Source: Verrucomicrobiota bacterium (GTDB lineage Bacteria; Verrucomicrobiota; Verrucomicrobiia; Opitutales; UBA953). Taken from it: 24,270 nt of DNA. The position numbers and the translations under genes are program-made. The notes beneath the pieces were generated by a model. It did no database searches, had not been told where the DNA came from, and saw only the letters and a program-made list of their open reading frames with translations. The DNA lies in the NCBI GenBank assembly GCA_005798925.1, contig SYID01000089.1, positions 1 to 24,270 on the forward strand. Reading direction: 5' to 3'. Positions 21,543 through 24,270 of the stretch are shown one piece after another (position 1 is the stretch's first letter; the number at the start of each line of letters is the position of its first letter).

Positions 21543-22895
21543 TCAGCGACCCTGCTGCAGCTTGTTCCAGGTCTGGCGGGTCGCGACGCCCGAGACGGGG
21601 ATGCGCAGGCGGCGCTGGTAGGCCCGCAGGGCAGCCTCGGTCTTCGCATCGACCACGCCGCTGGCCCGGAACCGCCCGGCCCCGGCTGCGTTCAGTGCCC
21701 GCTGGAGCCGGTGGACCGACTCGCCGACCGAGCCGCGCTTGACCGTCGTACGCGCACCGGCGGCGAGCAGCGCGGTCCAGTGCCGCTTCTCGAAGGTGTC
21801 GGTCGGGGTGAACTTCCGCTTCGCCTGCCAGGCGCGCGCCGCCGCGACCGTCGCCGCGTCGTAGGAGCCGTTGACCGGCCCGGAGTAGGTGCCCTGCTCG
21901 GTGAGCAGGCACTGGAGCACCTTGACGCGGGTCGGCTGCGCGGCCGACGGCGTGAGGGTGGGGTACTTCCAGAACCCGAGCCGGGTGCCGGGGCAGCGGG
22001 CCTCGGGCGCGGGGACGGAGCCGGCGCCGAGGTCGATGAAGTTGCTGTCGATGTTGATCGTGACGCCGCCCCACGTCTCGTTGTGGCCGCCGAGGTACTG
22101 CTTCATCCGGCCGCCGGGACGCCAGCCGTCCTCGGGGATGTAGGTCGTCGAGGTGTTGGCCACGCCGTCCCAGCGCGCGATCCAGATGCGGTCCGGCAGG
22201 GCGAACTGGCCCGGGCGCTTCGTGCGGGCGTCGTCGAGCATCTTGATGCCCGAGCTGGCGCTGGAGTAGAAGCCGGCGACGTAGCCGAGCGCCTTGATCC
22301 GGCTCACCCAGGCGCTGGTGAAGACGAGTGCCGACTCGCGGCAGTGGGTGTTGGTGAGGTCGAAGCCCTCGAGGTCGTACCAGATCGTGCTGCCCGGCCC
22401 GATGCCGTACGCCGTCGCGTCGGCGGCGTTCTTGTCGGCCTCGGCCGCGCCCTGCTGGGCCGCCTTGGCGTAGCCGCCGGTGGGAGTGGCGCTGATCCTG
22501 AAGTCGTCGGCGTAGCGCGGGAACCGCGGCTGGCAGGAGGCCTGGGGGCCCAGGGCGATGGGCAGCAGCCGCCAGCCGCGCGCGACCTGGGTGGCGACCC
22601 AGGTGGGGCTGAGGTTGGGCTGCGTGCGGCAGGCGCGCGAGTCGCCGGAGATGTAGATGCCGACGGCGGAGAAGGGGGACTTGCGCCACCACGTGTCCAT
22701 CGCCTCCTGGGTGGGCGCGACGCACTGGTCGAAGCCGTAGCCGGTGAAGTCCCCGGGCGTGGCCAGCGCGACCTGGCGCTGCGAGGCCAGGCGCGGTGCC
22801 GGCTGGTCCGCGGCGACGGCAGGCACGAGGGTCGCCAGCGGCGCGGCGAGGACGAGAGTCGCGGCGGCGAGGAACGTACGGGGCAGGCGACGCAT
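21543..22895 (-). CDS. Secreted DUF1906 (glycoside hydrolase-like) protein with two peptidoglycan-binding domains
   Basis: This is a 450-residue exported protein. Residues 1-29 are a signal peptide (MRRLPRTFLAAATLVLAAPL, cleavage near AVAA). About 48-305 is a DUF1906/Rv2525c-like TIM-barrel domain: TGYGFDQCVAPTQEAMDTW, VGIYISGDSRAC, and IWYDLEGFD with an acidic pair where GH25-type catalytic residues would be. Two PG_binding_1 domains follow, about 320-380 and 388-447 (VKRGSVGESVHRLQRALNAAG ... TRQTWNKL). Probable role is cell-wall binding or remodelling; DUF1906 activity is poorly defined. A GGAG sequence lies before the ATG, unlike most genes left of 21128. This architecture is characteristic of Actinomycetota such as Nocardioides. 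Confidence 0.87.
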   Translation of the reverse strand: MRRLPRTFLAAATLVLAAPLATLVPAVAADQPAPRLASQRQVALATPGDFTGYGFDQCVAPTQEAMDTWWRKSPFSAVGIYISGDSRACRTQPNLSPTWVATQVARGWRLLPIALGPQASCQPRFPRYADDFRISATPTGGYAKAAQQGAAEADKNAADATAYGIGPGSTIWYDLEGFDLTNTHCRESALVFTSAWVSRIKALGYVAGFYSSASSGIKMLDDARTKRPGQFALPDRIWIARWDGVANTSTTYIPEDGWRPGGRMKQYLGGHNETWGGVTINIDSNFIDLGAGSVPAPEARCPGTRLGFWKYPTLTPSAAQPTRVKVLQCLLTEQGTYSGPVNGSYDAATVAAARAWQAKRKFTPTDTFEKRHWTALLAAGARTTVKRGSVGESVHRLQRALNAAGAGRFRASGVVDAKTEAALRAYQRRLRIPVSGVATRQTWNKLQQGR

Positions 22896-22941
22896 GGGGG
22901 CTCCGGCGGGTCGGGCGAGCGTGGTGGCGGAGGCCAGCGAA

Positions 22942-22968
22942 TCACACCAGTCACACCCGTCACAGGCC
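22942..22968 (-). repeat. Three 9-base direct repeats containing TGTGA, upstream of the DUF1906 gene
   Basis: On the minus strand, three consecutive 9-base units each end in TGTGA (GGCCTGTGA, CGGGTGTGA, CTGGTGTGA), 47 bases upstream of the DUF1906 ATG. Spacing of nine bases is close to one helical turn, as in direct-repeat regulator sites. It might also be a microsatellite-like remnant. Confidence 0.5.
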
Positions 22969-22972
22969 TTCG

Positions 22973-22998
22973 CGCGAACTACAGGCGTGTAGTTCGCG
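22973..22998 (-). terminator. Hairpin after the 133-residue gene, likely terminator
   Basis: A perfect 10-bp inverted repeat (CGCGAACTAC / GTAGTTCGCG, 6-base loop) lies 9 bases after the stop of the 23008-23409 gene. There is no T-tract, as is common for actinobacterial terminators. Confidence 0.6.
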
Positions 22999-23007
22999 GC
23001 CCGCGGC

Positions 23008-23409
23008 TCACGCCTCGCTGGTGGGCACCTCGTCGAAGATGAAGTTGCCCTTGGCCTCCTCGGCCTCGATCAGCTCCTCGAAGGCCAGCGCGATGTCCTC
23101 CTTGTGCTCCTCGAACATCCGCGTGAGGTGGCCCTGGAGGAGCGAGCCGTGGGGGGACTCGCCCGAGAAGACCTGCTCCCACGTGTCCTCGCCGTCCTTG
23201 ATCTTGCCGACGAGCGTGCGCATGTCCTCACCGAGCTCGCCGGACTCGGCCTGCTCCTCGAGGGCCTGCTTCTCCTCGTCGGTGAGCAACGGACGGGAGT
23301 TGAGCTCCTCCACCGTCGCCTGCAGGTCGGCGAGACCGGTGGTGAGGTCCTCGCGCGCCCCGGCGATGGCGGCGAGGATCTCGGCCTGGCTGCGCAGCTC
23401 CTCGCTCAT
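23008..23409 (-). CDS. Acidic helical hypothetical protein, type VII neighbourhood
   Basis: This is a 133-residue, strongly acidic, mostly helical protein (many Glu; EELRSQAEILAAIAGARED at the start, LIEAEEAKGNFIFDEV near the end). It has no signal peptide or membrane segment. Its ATG overlaps the stop of the WXG100-like gene (ATGA), so the two are co-translated and may interact; a chaperone-like or partner role is an inference. No family is recognised. Confidence 0.72.
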   Translation of the reverse strand: MSEELRSQAEILAAIAGAREDLTTGLADLQATVEELNSRPLLTDEEKQALEEQAESGELGEDMRTLVGKIKDGEDTWEQVFSGESPHGSLLQGHLTRMFEEHKEDIALAFEELIEAEEAKGNFIFDEVPTSEA

Positions 23410-24266
23410 GCCGTGACGGCGACGGGGCGCTGGCCGACGGTGGGAGTGGCGACCGACCGCGGGTCCCGGGTGACGCTGCTCGGAGCGCCGGTGGAGATGG
23501 GCGCGGTGGCCGCCGAGACCGGCGCCTTGTCACCGTCGAAGAAGTTCTTCACCGTCTCGATGAAGGACTTGACCTGCTTGAGGATGTTGATGAGCTTCAT
23601 GATCGCCTGGTAGGCCTTCATCACGGCCTGGAAGGCCTGGAAGACCGCCTGCACGACGCGGGCCCAGCCGACGCCCGGGATGCTCATGGTCGCGAGCGCG
23701 GCCGAGACGGTCTGCACGGCCGACTTCACGCACTGCACGACGGCCAGCGCGGTCTGCCAGGCGTCGCGGCAGATCTGCACGACGTTCTGGCCCATCTGCA
23801 CGAGCTGCGCGGCCTGGGTGTCGAGCGAGGCGACCCACGTGCCGATCTGGCCGACCGCGGCGTCCGCGGCGCCGCCCTGCCAGGTCTTGGAGATGGTCTG
23901 GCCGCCGCTCTGGAGGTTGGCGGCCACGCCCTTCATCGACGTGCCGAGGCTGCCGAAGGACGACCCCTGCATCGAGGCGCCGACCACGTCGCCGCCGATC
24001 TTCTCGGCGAGCTCGGCGCGGATGTCGAAACCGGTCAGCATGCGCACCAGGTCGCACACGGTGTCGTAGGGGAAGCCGAAGCTGATCTGCGGCAGGCTCG
24101 TCTCGGTCGGCGCCGCGCGCCGGATCGTGGTCTCCGCGACGTCGAAGAAGCTGCTCGACCCGTCACGGGCGTCGACGCCGTGCGCGTTGTGGCGGCGCAC
24201 GACCCCGTCCTCGGTCAGCGTGAAGTCGCGGGCGGTGGCGCGCAGGGCCTCGGCGTGGTCGCGCAT
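23406..24266 (-). CDS. WXG100-like type VII secretion protein (5' end may lie outside window)
   Basis: This 286-residue protein contains a central helical hairpin with the W-x-G turn at 129-131 (TWQGGAADAA), as in ESAT-6/WXG100 proteins, flanked by long helices (about 82-125 and 135-240). It is longer than the ~100 residues of a classical WXG100 protein. A Thr/Ser/Pro/Ala-rich tail (about 245-286) follows. It is likely a substrate or accessory protein of a type VII secretion system. ATG at 24264-24266 is four bases from the window edge, so the true start may be upstream. Such systems occur in Actinomycetota and Bacillota and not in known Verrucomicrobiota, supporting a foreign or chimeric origin for this end. 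Confidence 0.75.
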   Translation of the reverse strand: MRDHAEALRATARDFTLTEDGVVRRHNAHGVDARDGSSSFFDVAETTIRRAAPTETSLPQISFGFPYDTVCDLVRMLTGFDIRAELAEKIGGDVVGASMQGSSFGSLGTSMKGVAANLQSGGQTISKTWQGGAADAAVGQIGTWVASLDTQAAQLVQMGQNVVQICRDAWQTALAVVQCVKSAVQTVSAALATMSIPGVGWARVVQAVFQAFQAVMKAYQAIMKLINILKQVKSFIETVKNFFDGDKAPVSAATAPISTGAPSSVTRDPRSVATPTVGQRPVAVTA

Positions 24267-24270
24267 GCCG

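Noticed and set aside
21711..23042. Open frame of 443 codons on the plus strand at the right end
   Set aside because: It is antisense to the DUF1906 gene, which has a signal peptide and three recognisable domains.

Overview
The window joins two stretches of high-GC DNA that look as if they come from different phyla. Bases 1 to about 21,128 read as Verrucomicrobiota, probably Opitutae. The main evidence is a five-gene pilus-like operon in the same order as Akkermansia muciniphila Amuc_1102 to Amuc_1098, helped by GYF_2/DUF2752 membrane genes and start codons that mostly lack Shine-Dalgarno sequences. From about 21,129 to the end it reads as Actinomycetota (Nocardioides-like): a WXG100-like type VII secretion protein, a secreted DUF1906 protein with peptidoglycan-binding domains, and uniformly very GC-rich codons. 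The switch falls immediately after a znuB stop codon, so the window is either an assembly or cloning chimera or a cross-phylum insertion.

Layout. 3-746 (+) is the 3' part of accC (biotin carboxylase), followed by a prmB-type protein glutamine methyltransferase (765-1715 +). A long co-directional minus-strand run covers 6068 down to 1689: tRNA-Thr, folE2, tRNA-Arg, two paralogous GYF_2-domain membrane proteins, a DUF2752 protein and a membrane-anchored EndoG-type nuclease. On the plus strand, 6179-8100 holds a NahK-like sugar kinase overlapping a CvpA-like membrane protein. 8169-9899 holds two adjacent paralogues of an unrecognised protein family, ended by a strong terminator. On the minus strand, 10916-9957 is a stand-alone 5'-3' exonuclease, and 18535-11008 is the pilus-like operon (Amuc_1102-, 1101/PilM-N-, 1100/PilO-, 1099- and 1098/PilQ-secretin-like) with its own terminator. 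Divergent from the operon, 18657-21128 (+) is a znuABC-type metal uptake operon with a Fur/Zur-like palindrome in its promoter region.

The right-hand part (21129-24270) holds a small peptidoglycan-binding protein (+), a doubtful 49-residue frame, a secreted DUF1906 plus two peptidoglycan-binding domain protein (-), and an overlapping pair on the minus strand: an acidic helical protein and a WXG100-like protein that runs to the window edge.

How genes work together. The five pilus-like genes should form one trans-envelope complex: lipoprotein-like or periplasmic subunit, PilM/N inner-membrane platform, PilO-like and PilP-like bitopic proteins, and the outer-membrane secretin. The motor, prepilin and peptidase genes are not here. 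ZnuA, ZnuC and ZnuB form one importer. The two proteins at 8169-9899 each contain an internal duplication of a ~100-residue module, giving four diverged copies in a row. This is the best candidate for an undescribed family in the window. No stretch over 300 bases lacks a gene. No CRISPR array, insertion sequence, rRNA or phage gene was seen.
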